Source: Lichenicola cladoniae
GTDB lineage: Bacteria > Pseudomonadota > Alphaproteobacteria > Acetobacterales > Acetobacteraceae
DNA length: 64,000 nt
Assembly: GCF_013201075.1 (NCBI RefSeq)
Contig: NZ_CP053708.1
Location: 1,367,501-1,431,500 of the forward strand
Direction of reading: 5' to 3'
Shown here: positions 1 to 10,161 of the stretch, piece after piece
How the letters are laid out: each line of letters starts with the position of its first letter
Position numbering within the stretch: the stretch's first letter is position 1
Notes under the pieces: model-generated
What the model was told of the DNA's origin: nothing
Database searches by the model: none
What the model saw: the letters and a program-made list of their open reading frames with translations, nothing else
Program-made: the position numbers and the translations under genes

Positions 1-129
1 TGGCGTGAAACCGAAATCCCCGTCGGCGAATCGTGCCTCGACCCGTGCCAGCATCAGTTTGTTGATGCGGCGCAGGATCCGGCCGGGCGAGCGGCCTCCG
101 ATGCAATCTTCAACCGTCATCACGACCAT
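1..129 (-). CDS. MarR-family transcriptional regulator, 5' end only
   Basis: The first 43 codons of a gene that runs off the left edge. The translated N-terminus contains GRILRRINKLMLARVEARFA followed by DGDFGFTP, which looks like the dimerisation helix and start of the winged-helix domain of MarR regulators (seen plus family knowledge). ATG codons at 129 and 120 are both in frame. A promoter-like element and a direct repeat lie just upstream (156-186), so autoregulation is likely by inference. The regulated target lies outside the window or cannot be told. Confidence 0.6.
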   Translation of the reverse strand, partial: MVVMTVEDCIGGRSPGRILRRINKLMLARVEARFADGDFGFTP

Positions 130-155
130 TTATCTTCTACCACACTGTCTGCAGA

Positions 156-186
156 GGCAGATATATTGTCGGCAGATATTGGTCAA
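156..186 (-). promoter_or_regulatory. Candidate marR promoter overlapped by a direct repeat
   Basis: On the minus strand TTGACC (186-181) is followed after 17 nt by TATCTG (163-158), a plausible -35/-10 pair for the MarR gene. The 9-base word GGCAGATAT occurs twice on the plus strand (156-164 and 171-179), 15 bp apart, covering the -10 and spacer. That placement suits a repressor operator. The assignment is inference from position only. Confidence 0.35.
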
Positions 187-299
187 GCGTCAGTCGTAAG
201 TCTGGACGGCTGACGTCAGTCCGCGGCGGCTGGTCGCCAGCGTGCTGGTGCTACGGAGTTCGCGTGTCTCGAAACGGGATACGCGTCGGCGGCAGTTGG

Positions 300-764
300 C
301 TAGGCCTGGTTATCCGTCGCGGCATGCGCTGCCCGCTGCACTGCCCGCGCCATCGAGGCGATGCCGTTGCCGCGGTTGGTCGACAGCGCCTCCAGCAGGC
401 CGAGCTCCTTCAGGAACACCGGGTCGGTCGCGAGGATCTCTTCCGGGCCGCGGCCCGAATAGACACGCAGCAGCAGCGCCACCAGTCCGGAGACGATGGC
501 CGCATCGGACGCGCCGGCGAACCGGATGCGGCCGTCGATCAGCTCCGATTCCATCCAGACCTGGCTCTGGCAGCCTGGAACGCGATGCGCGTCGTTGGCC
601 CATGCCTCGGGGAAGGGAGGCAGCTTCCGGCCAAGCTCGATGATGTACTGATAGCGTTCCATCCAGTCGTCGAACACATCGAGCTCCTCGGCGATGGCCG
701 AGATGGCCAAGGCGGCACTGGGCTCTTCGGGAACGACGTACGGCTCCGGGGATGCTGTTTCCAT
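300..764 (-). CDS. sufE: SufE family Fe-S cluster assembly sulfur acceptor
   Basis: A 154-residue SufE protein, close to the usual family length. SufE accepts persulfide sulfur from the cysteine desulfurase SufS on a single conserved cysteine and passes it to the SUF scaffold in the cytoplasm. The motif HRVPGCQSQVW is present and places the acceptor at Cys65. The ATG at 764 has GAGG about 6 nt upstream. The gene stands alone between the MarR gene and the toxin-antitoxin pair; no other suf gene is in the window. Confidence 0.9.
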   Translation of the reverse strand: METASPEPYVVPEEPSAALAISAIAEELDVFDDWMERYQYIIELGRKLPPFPEAWANDAHRVPGCQSQVWMESELIDGRIRFAGASDAAIVSGLVALLLRVYSGRGPEEILATDPVFLKELGLLEALSTNRGNGIASMARAVQRAAHAATDNQA

Positions 765-871
765 GCATCCTCATGTGCGCAGCCGCCTGGGGACAGTCAA
801 GCTAGGCAATGCACGGCACCGATCCTTGCAACTTCTGCCGTTTGGCAGCATATAGACTGCCAGGAGGCATG

Positions 872-1327
872 ATGCGCACCGTCATCGACCGTATTCCAGT
901 TAATCCGTTCGTCAGCGAGGCCAGTCTCAACCTGTCCGACCCGGCGACGCGGCTCCGCCTGACGCCGGCGGCACTCGACGGGGTCATCCGGCTGTCCGAC
1001 CTCTGGCGGCTCTCCACCGAGGAGACCTGCCTGTTGCTGGGCGACATGTCCGAGCGCAGCTGGTTCCGCCTCAAGAAGCAGGATTTCAGGGCCGACCGGA
1101 CCCTGCGCCTGTCGCAGGACATGCTGACCCGGATCAGCGTCCTGGTCGGGATATTCAAGGGATTGCGGCTGCTGTTTTCCGAGACGCTGGCAGACGACTG
1201 GATCCGGCTGCCGAACCGCGGGCCGCTGTTCGGCGGCCGCACGCCCATCGAGATCGCGATCGAACGCGGCATCCCGGGGCTGCTGGAAATACGGTTCCAT
1301 ATCGATGCCCTGCGCGGGGGCCTCTAG
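872..1327 (+). CDS. Xre/MbcA/ParS-type antitoxin (DUF2384)
   Basis: About 151 residues with the layout of the antitoxin partner of RES toxins: an N-terminal helical region (LTPAALDGVIRLSDLWRLS), then a C-terminal DUF2384-like part ending in GRTPIEIAIERGIPGLLEI. In this family that C-terminal part binds and blocks the RES active site, while the N-terminal region can repress the operon. AGGAGG at 862-867 precedes tandem ATGs at 869 and 872; spacing favours 872. The toxin gene begins 3 nt after the stop, so the two are co-transcribed. Confidence 0.8.
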   Translation: MRTVIDRIPVNPFVSEASLNLSDPATRLRLTPAALDGVIRLSDLWRLSTEETCLLLGDMSERSWFRLKKQDFRADRTLRLSQDMLTRISVLVGIFKGLRLLFSETLADDWIRLPNRGPLFGGRTPIEIAIERGIPGLLEIRFHIDALRGGL

Positions 1328-1330
1328 CTT

Positions 1331-2092
1331 ATGGCGGAAGCTCAGCCGGCGGCACCCGATTTGGAGGCGCTCGACGTTGCGGCCTCGCCGAAGCTCACCA
1401 ATATCGCCTGTTTCGACACCATCCGGCTTATCCCGAGTGGCCGGCTCAAACCGCCGGTGCTGGCACCCCTGGCCGCGACCGACCAGGCGCTGCAGGAACT
1501 GGCCGCCCTCGAGGGCGTCACCAACAGCCGCATCCAGGCCTCGGGCAGCGGCATGCCCGACCTCGATCCGCGCGAACTGGTGTTCGGCCGGCCCAACGAC
1601 AGCTTCGTCAACGCCGCCTTCACCCATGTCCGGCCCGGCGGCAACCGCTTCAACGACGGGCTGCGCGGCGCCTGGTATTGCGGCTTCGATGTCGCGACGT
1701 CGCTGGGGGAAGTGACCTACCACCTGACCCGCGAGCTCGACGCCATCGGCCGCTACGACAACGTCACCGACTATGCCGAGATGATCGCCGACTTCATCGG
1801 CCCTTTCCACGACCTCACCGAGCCGTCGCTCGGCACGCAGCCTTATCTCGGTCCAGATGTGGCGCTGGCCTATCCGTCCGGACAGGTGCTGGCGCGACAG
1901 CTGCGGCAGCAGGGCAGCAACGGATTGATCTACCCGTCGGTGCGATATGCAGGCGGCACCTGCCTCGCCGCCTTCCGTCCCAGCCTGGTGCAGAACCTCC
2001 GCCAGGGCAGCCTGTGGCGCCTTACCTGGGCCGGCAGCCGCACGCCGGAGGTGAGCCGGCCGGCCGGGACGCCACCGCTTTCGACCTGTTGA
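1331..2092 (+). CDS. RES-domain toxin (NAD+-degrading family)
   Basis: A 253-residue protein with a RES domain from about residue 75. The family signature residues are visible: Arg106 in NRFNDG, Tyr116 in AWYCG, Glu127 in SLGEVTYH, and the later YPSVRYAGGTCLAAF block that carries the signature Ser. RES toxins such as MbcT consume NAD+ by phosphorolysis or hydrolysis and stop growth unless bound by their Xre/DUF2384 partner, which here lies 3 nt upstream. The N-terminal extension of about 70 residues is typical of the longer RES subgroup. The reaction is inferred from the family. Confidence 0.85.
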   Translation: MAEAQPAAPDLEALDVAASPKLTNIACFDTIRLIPSGRLKPPVLAPLAATDQALQELAALEGVTNSRIQASGSGMPDLDPRELVFGRPNDSFVNAAFTHVRPGGNRFNDGLRGAWYCGFDVATSLGEVTYHLTRELDAIGRYDNVTDYAEMIADFIGPFHDLTEPSLGTQPYLGPDVALAYPSGQVLARQLRQQGSNGLIYPSVRYAGGTCLAAFRPSLVQNLRQGSLWRLTWAGSRTPEVSRPAGTPPLSTC

Positions 2093-2123
2093 GGTGCGCG
2101 GGAGGCTGGTCCGGCGGCCGGTG

Positions 2124-2432
2124 TCAGCCCGCCAGCAACACCTGCAGCCGTGCCGCCAGGGTTTCGCGATCACCCTCGATCCGCAGCAGTTTTTCCCGTG
2201 ACGTGCCGCCGCTGTGCAGGCTGACCCTGCTGGCGGCGACCCCGAAGGCCTCCGCGACGGCGTCGCAGACCGCTCTCGTCGCGCGGCCATCCTCCGCCGG
2301 TGCCGTTACCGCGACCCGCAGGCGTATCCGGCCGTTCGCATCCGCCGTGCCGCCGGCAACCGCCGGCCGCCTGGCGCGGGGCTGAGCGCGCACCGCCACC
2401 AGCAGTATTCCGGCATCCGGATCGATCGTCAC
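2124..2432 (-). CDS. DUF167/YggU family protein
   Basis: A 102-residue protein matching the small DUF167 (YggU) family: RAQPRARR near the N-terminus, then [22 protein letters not shown] and [18 protein letters not shown]. Function is unknown in the family. The GTG at 2432 is chosen because AAGGAG lies about 10 nt upstream. The gene is convergent with the RES toxin and divergent from uvrB, with about 50 nt shared upstream of uvrB. Confidence 0.85.
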   Translation of the reverse strand: MTIDPDAGILLVAVRAQPRARRPAVAGGTADANGRIRLRVAVTAPAEDGRATRAVCDAVAEAFGVAASRVSLHSGGTSREKLLRIEGDRETLAARLQVLLAG

Positions 2433-2481
2433 CTGCCCGGATCTCCTTGCCTTGGGCGATCCCGATCGCCACCTTCAGCCC

Positions 2482-4707
<2,226 letters not shown>

Positions 4708-4711
4708 AGAC

Positions 4712-4753
4712 CAAGGGCGCTGCCCCTGGACCCCGCCAAAGGCTTGCCTTTGG
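4712..4753. repeat. GC-rich intergenic repeat with hairpin, likely bidirectional terminator
   Basis: Between the convergent ends of uvrB and the TonB receptor lies GCTGCCCCTGGACCCCGCC followed by a perfect inverted repeat, CCAAAGGC (4736-4743), 2-nt loop, GCCTTTGG (4746-4753). I recognise this wording as a dispersed intergenic element common in Acetobacteraceae genomes (recollection, not a search). Its position between two stop codons suits termination in both directions. Confidence 0.55.
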
Positions 4754-4763
4754 AAGCCGCTTG

Positions 4764-6947
4764 TTAGAAGCGCTGGGTGATGCCGCCCAGGATGGTCCGG
4801 CGTAGGCCGTATTGCGGGGCTCCGACGCCGATGCCGCTGCCGTCGCGAATGAGGTAGCGGCGATCGAGCAGGTTCAGGATATCGAGCCGTATCTCGGTGC
4901 CGCGCAACACCAGCCGCTTGAAGGTCTGCACGAACGAGGTGTTGATCACGTAATAGCCGGGCAGGGCGCGTCCGTTCGGAACATCGCCGTCGGCACGCAG
5001 GCCGGAGCCGACGACGAGATCGACCGATGCCCGCAGCGGATGATTCGAGCCGTGCAGGAACGAATAGGCCGCACCGGCCGATCCGGTCCAGCGCTGGTCA
5101 TGGTCGAGATGCACCCAGCGGTTCTTGATGTAGGAAACATCGGCCTCGCTGAAGTTGAACTGCGACGAGGTGAGATCCTTGCCGATCGCCCGCGACCAGG
5201 CGACGCTGCCATACAGCGAGAGCGGCCCCTTGTCGTACGATGCGGTCGCCTCGTATCCGTGCACTTCCCCACGTGCGTAGTTGAAGGCGGACAGGATGAT
5301 CGGCGCGCCGAACTGGCCCTCGTCGATCAGGTTGCTCGCCTGCTTGTAGTAGGCATCCACGCCGACATGCAGCCCCGGCAGCACGATCTGGTCGATGCCG
5401 GCATCGTAGTAGTTGTCGCGCTCCGCCTGCACCTTGTCGTTCAGGGTCTGCGCCGGTGCCGCACTGGTGCCGGCGAACGCGCCCAGATTGTTGCTGGTCA
5501 GCTGCTCGAACGGCGGCGGCGTGAAATAGCGCGCGTAACCCACATGCAGCGTCGTCGTATCGGTCGGGCGCCAGACGACGTTCACGCGCGGACCGAACGC
5601 GTGGTCGGCGATGTATTCGCTGACGCCGTCGAAGCGCAGTCCGGTGTTGATCGTCACGCGCGGCAGGATCCGCCACTCGTCCTGAACATACAGGCCATAG
5701 ACCATTCCCGTCTTGCCCTGGCCGCTCTGCAGCGAGATCGGCTGGTCGCCAAACATCGGATTGCCGGACCCGTCCTCGCCGACTTGTGGCGACACCACGG
5801 AATTCGTGCTGGACACGTTGCGCTCGACGAACAGCTGGAACCCGGCGCGCAACGTATGCTGGTTGTTGATGCGCCAGCTCGCATCGGTCTGGGTTCCCGT
5901 CGACATCACCGATCGCGCGGCGGTCAGCGCGATGCCGTCGTACAGCAGGTCACCGACCGGATCGGGCGTGTAGTACAGGCTGCTGTAGCGGGTGAAGACC
6001 GAGCTCTGCAGGTCGAGCGCGCCGATCTGCTTCTGCAGGGACAGGATCGCGAAATCGGTGATCTCGCGCTGGTGCTCGGTCAGGTCCCGGCTGGCATAGT
6101 CGGTGGTTCCATTCACCGATAATCCGAGCCCGGGGACCTGCGCCGGATTGTTGGGAATCTGGTATTGCGCATTGGATACGCCGGCAATCAGGCTGACACG
6201 GGTGTTCGCGTCGGCGGTGAAACTCAGCTTGCCGATGCCGTGATACTGGTTGCTCAGATCGTGGATGGCATTGAATGCACCGGTCGAGTTCTCGATGCCG
6301 ATGCGGTTGTGCAGGACGTCCGCAGTCACGAACCAGTCCCAGCGCCCCGACGATCCGCCATAGGCGGCCGATGGCTGGAAATAGTCGCGGGCGCCGCCAT
6401 AGACCGAGATCTCACCGCCGGGATCGGTGATCCCGCTCTTGGTGTCGATGTTGATGACCGCCGCCTGCAGGAAGCCGTACTGGGCGGGGAGCGCGCCGGT
6501 GGTCAGCGACAGGTCGTGCGCGAACCGCGTCTGCAGGCTCTGCCCGAACACCGCCAGACCCTCCGGAAGCTGCACCCCGTCGAGGCGGAACTGCACCTCG
6601 TTATGGTCGCCGCGCACATGGATCTGCCCGTAGCTGTCCTGCGCCACGCCGGGCGCCTGGAGCAGTACCTGGTTGAGCGGGGTATTGTCGCCCTGGGGGA
6701 TCGTCGCCAGCGCGCCGCGACCGAAGCGATAGACTTCCGCGCCGAGGCTCGGCTGCAGCCCGGACCGGGCACGATCGAGCCGGACAGTGACCGTCTCGAC
6801 CGGATCGTTGATCCCCGGCGTTGGCGCTTGTGTCTTGAAATCCCGGCTCAGCGGCGGAACATCCGGCTGCGCCAGCGCCTGTTGAACGGCGCCGCCGGCC
6901 ACGCAGAGGCATGCCAGGATACTGCTGGAAAATAGTCGGCAGTGCAT
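4764..6947 (-). CDS. TonB-dependent outer-membrane receptor 1
   Basis: A 727-residue TonB-dependent transporter. A signal peptide of about 26 residues ends at ALA-QPD; a plug domain follows (TPLNQVLLQAPGV, IHVRGDHNEVQFRLDGV, ALPAQYGFLQAAVINIDT), then a 22-strand-type barrel ending in the outer-membrane C-terminal Phe (GGITQRF). A recognisable TonB box is not obvious; VETVTV near residue 50 is the best candidate. Substrate is unknown. GAGG lies just upstream of the ATG, and a Zur-like palindrome (6959-6983) overlaps the region where a promoter would lie, suggesting zinc or another metal as cargo (inference). Confidence 0.9.
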   Translation of the reverse strand: MHCRLFSSSILACLCVAGGAVQQALAQPDVPPLSRDFKTQAPTPGINDPVETVTVRLDRARSGLQPSLGAEVYRFGRGALATIPQGDNTPLNQVLLQAPGVAQDSYGQIHVRGDHNEVQFRLDGVQLPEGLAVFGQSLQTRFAHDLSLTTGALPAQYGFLQAAVINIDTKSGITDPGGEISVYGGARDYFQPSAAYGGSSGRWDWFVTADVLHNRIGIENSTGAFNAIHDLSNQYHGIGKLSFTADANTRVSLIAGVSNAQYQIPNNPAQVPGLGLSVNGTTDYASRDLTEHQREITDFAILSLQKQIGALDLQSSVFTRYSSLYYTPDPVGDLLYDGIALTAARSVMSTGTQTDASWRINNQHTLRAGFQLFVERNVSSTNSVVSPQVGEDGSGNPMFGDQPISLQSGQGKTGMVYGLYVQDEWRILPRVTINTGLRFDGVSEYIADHAFGPRVNVVWRPTDTTTLHVGYARYFTPPPFEQLTSNNLGAFAGTSAAPAQTLNDKVQAERDNYYDAGIDQIVLPGLHVGVDAYYKQASNLIDEGQFGAPIILSAFNYARGEVHGYEATASYDKGPLSLYGSVAWSRAIGKDLTSSQFNFSEADVSYIKNRWVHLDHDQRWTGSAGAAYSFLHGSNHPLRASVDLVVGSGLRADGDVPNGRALPGYYVINTSFVQTFKRLVLRGTEIRLDILNLLDRRYLIRDGSGIGVGAPQYGLRRTILGGITQRF

Positions 6948-6958
6948 CTGGGCCTCAT

Positions 6959-6983
6959 ACGCAATGTTATACTGTTGCGTTTG
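6959..6983. promoter_or_regulatory. Palindrome resembling a Zur box upstream of TonB receptor 1
   Basis: ACGCAA (6959-6964), a 10-nt spacer and TTGCGT (6975-6980) form a perfect 6-10-6 inverted repeat 11 nt before the receptor ATG. Read on the plus strand, the left half AATGTTATA matches the classical Zur half-site exactly; the right half is degenerate (5 of 9). On the minus strand TATAAC at the centre could serve as a -10. Zur identity is inference. Confidence 0.4.
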
Positions 6984-7080
6984 GTAGCTGGCCGGCTCTG
7001 GTCTGTCCAGTCGTGAAACGCTCGGCGTGAACCCGGAACGGTGCGATGCTAGCCATCCTTGCCACTTAGGGTCCTGTCCT

Positions 7081-7470
7081 ATGCCGTTGCTCCGTTTCGA
7101 CCTGCTCGAAGGCCGTACCGATCTCGAACTCCAGACCCTGCTGGACGCCGCGCACGAGGCCGTGGTGGAAGCCTTCGCGGTTCCGGCCCGCGACCGCTAC
7201 CAGATCGTCACCGAGCACAAGCCTGGCCGCATGATCCTCCAGGATACCGGTCTCGGTTTCGAGCGCAGTGCGGATGCGATCGTCGTGCAGATGTTCACCA
7301 GCCCGCGCACGCCGGAGATGAAGCAGGATTTCTATCGGCTGCTGACCCGGAAGCTCGGCGAACGCTGCGGGGTCGCGCCCGAGGACGTCATGGTGTCCTG
7401 CATGACGAACGCCAGGGAGGATTGGAGTTTCGGCTTCGGCCGGGCGCAGTTCATGACCGGGGAGCTCTAG
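7081..7470 (+). CDS. Tautomerase-superfamily protein
   Basis: A 129-residue protein beginning MPLLRFDLLEGRTDLELQ. Removal of the initiator Met would expose Pro1, the catalytic base of the tautomerase superfamily. The length and the RYQIVTEHKPGRMIL segment fit the longer Tautomerase_2 group rather than the 62-residue 4-oxalocrotonate tautomerases. The start at 7081 is chosen because it gives the N-terminal Pro; an in-frame upstream codon at 7027 does not. The physiological substrate is unknown. It is convergent with the acetyltransferase gene, 9 nt away. Confidence 0.85.
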   Translation: MPLLRFDLLEGRTDLELQTLLDAAHEAVVEAFAVPARDRYQIVTEHKPGRMILQDTGLGFERSADAIVVQMFTSPRTPEMKQDFYRLLTRKLGERCGVAPEDVMVSCMTNAREDWSFGFGRAQFMTGEL

Positions 7471-7479
7471 GACACCCCT

Positions 7480-8073
7480 TCAGCGCGGGCGCTCCAGCTC
7501 CCAAGCGAGGTGCGACCGCACTGCCGGCCACTCCGCGGCGATGATGCTGTAGGAGCAACTGTCGCGCAGGGTGCCGTCCCTGGTCCGCACGTTGTGGCGC
7601 AGCACCCCGTCGAGTTTCGCGCCGAGCCGCTCGATCGCGCGCCGGCTGCGATAATTCATGAAATGCGTGCGCAGCTCTACGGCAACACAGTCCAGCGTCT
7701 CGAAGGCGTGCGTCAGCATCAGGCGCTTCGCCTCGGTGTTGAGCGCGGTGCGCTGCACCCGTTCGGCGTACCAGGTCCACCCGATCTCCATCCGGCGCAC
7801 GATCGGATCGATGCGGCCGAAGCTGGTCATGCCGACGATCGCTCCGGTATCGGTTTCGGTCACTGTGAACGGCAGCATGATGCCCTGGTCGCGCCAGGCC
7901 AGCCGGGTCGCGATGTCGTCCGCCATCTCGTCCGGGTTGGGCACGCTGGTGAACCAGAGCCGCCACAGCATGCCATCCCGGGCCGCCTCGACCAGCCCGT
8001 CATGGTGCTCGTGCTCGAGCGGCAGCAGCGTCACATGCCGCCCGGCCAGGCGCACTGGTGTTGTCCAGACCAT
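7480..8073 (-). CDS. GNAT family N-acetyltransferase (RimJ/RimL-like)
   Basis: A 197-residue GNAT protein. VRLAGRHVTLLPLEHEHHDGL opens the fold, and IVGMTSFGRIDPIVRRMEIGWTWY and AKRLMLTHAFETLDCVAVELRTHFMNYRSRRAIERLGAKLDGVLR correspond to the beta4/beta5 splay and the C-terminal half of RimL-type acetyltransferases. The canonical Q/RxxGxG/A pyrophosphate loop is weak here (RVQRTALNTEAK). Substrate unknown. Confidence 0.85.
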   Translation of the reverse strand: MVWTTPVRLAGRHVTLLPLEHEHHDGLVEAARDGMLWRLWFTSVPNPDEMADDIATRLAWRDQGIMLPFTVTETDTGAIVGMTSFGRIDPIVRRMEIGWTWYAERVQRTALNTEAKRLMLTHAFETLDCVAVELRTHFMNYRSRRAIERLGAKLDGVLRHNVRTRDGTLRDSCSYSIIAAEWPAVRSHLAWELERPR

Positions 8074-8159
8074 AGATGGTCCCCCTGTCGTTCACGTCGA
8101 GTGTAGGCCGGAACCACGTTTGGGTTCACGATCGCCTAATCTGTGTCTGTACGGGTGCG

Positions 8160-9083
8160 ATGATGAAGCGGCGTTATATCACGGTCGATGTGTTCACCGA
8201 CCGGTTGTTCGGCGGCAATCCGCTGGCGGTCGTGCTCGATGCGGAGGGCCTGTCGACCGCGCAGATGCAGTCGATCGCACGCGAATTCAACTATTCCGAG
8301 ACTAGCTTCGTACTGCCGCCGCAGGATCCGGGCAACGATGCCTGGGTGCGCATCTTCACGCCGGGCCAGGAACTTCCGTTTGCCGGCCATCCGAACGTCG
8401 GGACCGGCTTCGTCTTGGGGCGGCTTCGGCCGGTGCCGTCCGGTGCATTGCTGTTCGAGGAGCGGGCCGGGCTGGTGGCGATCCGCCTGCTGCGGGAAGG
8501 TCCGGAGGTCATCGGCGCGGAGCTGACGGCCCCGGAGCCGTTCAGCCGGCGCGGGCATGTCGATCCGGCCCTGGCGGCCGCCTGCCTGTCGCTCCGTCCG
8601 GAGGATGTCGCGACCGAGCGGCACCAGCCCGGGATCGCCTCGACCGGGCTGCCGTTCCTGGTCGTCGAATTGCGCAGCCGCGATGCGCTGCGTCGCGCCA
8701 GGGCCGATCACGCGGTCATGGCCGGCACCCTGCCATCGCACGACGTCGACGGGATCTATCTCTACACGCGCGACATCCGGCCGTCCGATGGCGACACGCA
8801 GGTGCAGGCCCGGATGTTCGCACCGGCCGACGGCATCGAGGAGGATCCTGCAACCGGCAGTGCCACCTGCGCGATGGCGGGCCTGCAGGCGGCGCTGCTC
8901 CCCGACGCGGACCTCGATCTCTCGCTGACGGTCGGGCAGGGGGTCGATATGGGCCGGCCGAGCCTGCTGCAGGCGCGCGTGATCAAGCGGCATGGCGAGA
9001 TCGTACGTGTGCATGTGGGCGGAACATGCGTGCCGGTCATGGAAGGAAGCTTCGAACTGGCCGGCGCTCCCGACGCCGGGTGA
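8160..9083 (+). CDS. PhzF family isomerase/epimerase
   Basis: About 307 residues of the PhzF family. The N-terminus [20 protein letters not shown], the catalytic Glu region ([14 protein letters not shown]), the internal [15 protein letters not shown] and the C-terminal [15 protein letters not shown] are all typical of the two-lobed diaminopimelate-epimerase-like fold. Members isomerise or cyclise small metabolites; no phenazine genes are nearby, so the substrate is unknown. Tandem ATGs at 8160 and 8163 make the exact start uncertain by one codon. Confidence 0.9.
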   Translation: MMKRRYITVDVFTDRLFGGNPLAVVLDAEGLSTAQMQSIAREFNYSETSFVLPPQDPGNDAWVRIFTPGQELPFAGHPNVGTGFVLGRLRPVPSGALLFEERAGLVAIRLLREGPEVIGAELTAPEPFSRRGHVDPALAAACLSLRPEDVATERHQPGIASTGLPFLVVELRSRDALRRARADHAVMAGTLPSHDVDGIYLYTRDIRPSDGDTQVQARMFAPADGIEEDPATGSATCAMAGLQAALLPDADLDLSLTVGQGVDMGRPSLLQARVIKRHGEIVRVHVGGTCVPVMEGSFELAGAPDAG

Positions 9084-9141
9084 ATAGGGTCCGGCTGTAA
9101 TCGTTGTAGGCCGGATGGGCCTCGACCAAAGGAGACTAACG

Positions 9142-10026
9142 ATGCTCGAACTGAAAGCCGGCCAGAGCGTACTCGGCCTGAGGCCGGATATCGGCGGCGC
9201 CGTGGGGTTCTGGATCCGCGAGGGCAAGGATGTGCTGCACCCGGTGATCGACCCGAATCTCGTCGCCCAGAAAGGCCAGGCGGTAGCGGCATACCCGTTG
9301 ATCCCGTTCTCCAACCGCATTGCGAACGGCCGCTTCGAGTTCGAGGGCGAGCAGTTCCAGCTCGACCGGAATTTCGGCGGCGAGCCGCATGCGATCCACG
9401 GCAACGCCTGGGAGCGCGCATGGGACGTGGTATCGCAGGGTCCCGCGCAGGCGACGCTTTCACTGGACCACGCGCCCCCACGCGATCCGCCCGGGCAATG
9501 GCCGTTCTGCTACCATGCCGAGATCGACTACGCACTTCGTGACGACGGGCTCACCGTCACCATCCGCGTGCGGAACACCGACCATCGTGCACAGCCTGTC
9601 GGCCTCGGTTTCCATCCGTTCTATCCGCGCGGGACCGACCTCGAGATCGGCTTCAGCGCGGCAAGCGTGTGGGAGGTGGGACAGGACTCGCTACCGGCGG
9701 AACGACTGGCGGTCGAAGGCGACTGGAGCTTCGCGCCGATGCGTGCAGTGGAGGGCGCCGCGCTGGATAATTGCTATGCAGGCTGGGGCGGGTCGGTGTT
9801 CCTGCGCTGGCCGGTCCGCGGCCTGTCGCTGACGATGAGTGCGGCGTCGCCGTTCGACCACCTGGTGGTCTACACGCCGCCCGGACGGCCCTACATCGCA
9901 GCCGAGCCTGCCAGCAACATGACCGACGCGATCAACCGCCCGGACATACCGGATCGCGGCCTGGCGATCCTGCAACCCGGCGAAACGCTGACCGGCGTCA
10001 CTGAATTCTCGCTGGCCAGGCTCTGA
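9142..10026 (+). CDS. Aldose 1-epimerase family protein
   Basis: A 294-residue galactose-mutarotase-fold protein. Conserved parts include YPLIPFSNRIANGRFEFEG, the His-containing GEPHAIHGNAWERAW (expected catalytic His), NTDHRAQPVGLGFHPFYPR (second His), and the Glu-bearing segment near IAAEPASNMTDA. It probably interconverts alpha and beta anomers of a sugar or sugar acid in the cytoplasm. AAGGAG about 9 nt upstream supports the ATG at 9142 over an in-frame codon at 9115. A 12-bp perfect palindrome (10034-10045) lies just after the stop. Confidence 0.9.
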   Translation: MLELKAGQSVLGLRPDIGGAVGFWIREGKDVLHPVIDPNLVAQKGQAVAAYPLIPFSNRIANGRFEFEGEQFQLDRNFGGEPHAIHGNAWERAWDVVSQGPAQATLSLDHAPPRDPPGQWPFCYHAEIDYALRDDGLTVTIRVRNTDHRAQPVGLGFHPFYPRGTDLEIGFSAASVWEVGQDSLPAERLAVEGDWSFAPMRAVEGAALDNCYAGWGGSVFLRWPVRGLSLTMSAASPFDHLVVYTPPGRPYIAAEPASNMTDAINRPDIPDRGLAILQPGETLTGVTEFSLARL

Positions 10027-10033
10027 GTGCCGA

Positions 10034-10045
10034 AGCACCGGTGCT
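10034..10045. repeat. 12-bp perfect palindrome AGCACCGGTGCT
   Basis: A perfect 12-bp palindrome 8 nt after the epimerase stop, sharing its last base with the TGT of the downstream TGT-N10-ACA site. It may be a protein-binding site. It has no loop and no following T-run, so it does not look like an intrinsic terminator. Confidence 0.4.
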
Positions 10046-10060
10046 GTCGCAATACAGACA
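10045..10060 (+). promoter_or_regulatory. TGT-N10-ACA element (NifA-type upstream activator site candidate)
   Basis: TGT (10045-10047), 10 nt, then ACA (10058-10060) matches the NifA UAS consensus TGT-N10-ACA. It is centred about 80 bp upstream of the start predicted from the -24/-12 element at 10106-10121, a normal distance for an enhancer-binding protein site. The motif is short and may occur by chance. Confidence 0.35.
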
Positions 10061-10105
10061 CGGTTCGCCAATAATTCTCGTGTTGCAACAAGTCGGCCGT
10101 GATCC

Positions 10106-10121
10106 TGGCACTGCCGTTGCA
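10106..10121 (+). promoter_or_regulatory. Sigma-54 (-24/-12) promoter candidate
   Basis: TGGCACTGCCGTTGCA matches the RpoN consensus TGGCACG-N4-TTGCW at 11 of 12 defined positions, with the invariant GG (10107-10108) and GC (10119-10120) correctly spaced. Transcription would start near 10132, about 30 nt before the receptor ATG at 10162. A 10-bp palindrome, TGTTGCAACA, lies at 10081-10090 and a TGT-N10-ACA site further upstream. Confidence 0.6.
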
Positions 10122-10161
10122 TTCTCTGGATGCGACGAACAGCAGCCAGGATGTCCGCCTC

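Noticed and set aside
797-2290. A 497-codon minus-strand frame opposite the antitoxin/toxin pair
   Set aside because: The RES and DUF2384 motifs lie on the plus strand; the opposite frame is compositionally biased.
10034-10045. AGCACCGGTGCT as an NtrC site
   Set aside because: NtrC half-sites TGCACC/GGTGCA are separated by about 5 nt; here they abut and the outer bases differ.
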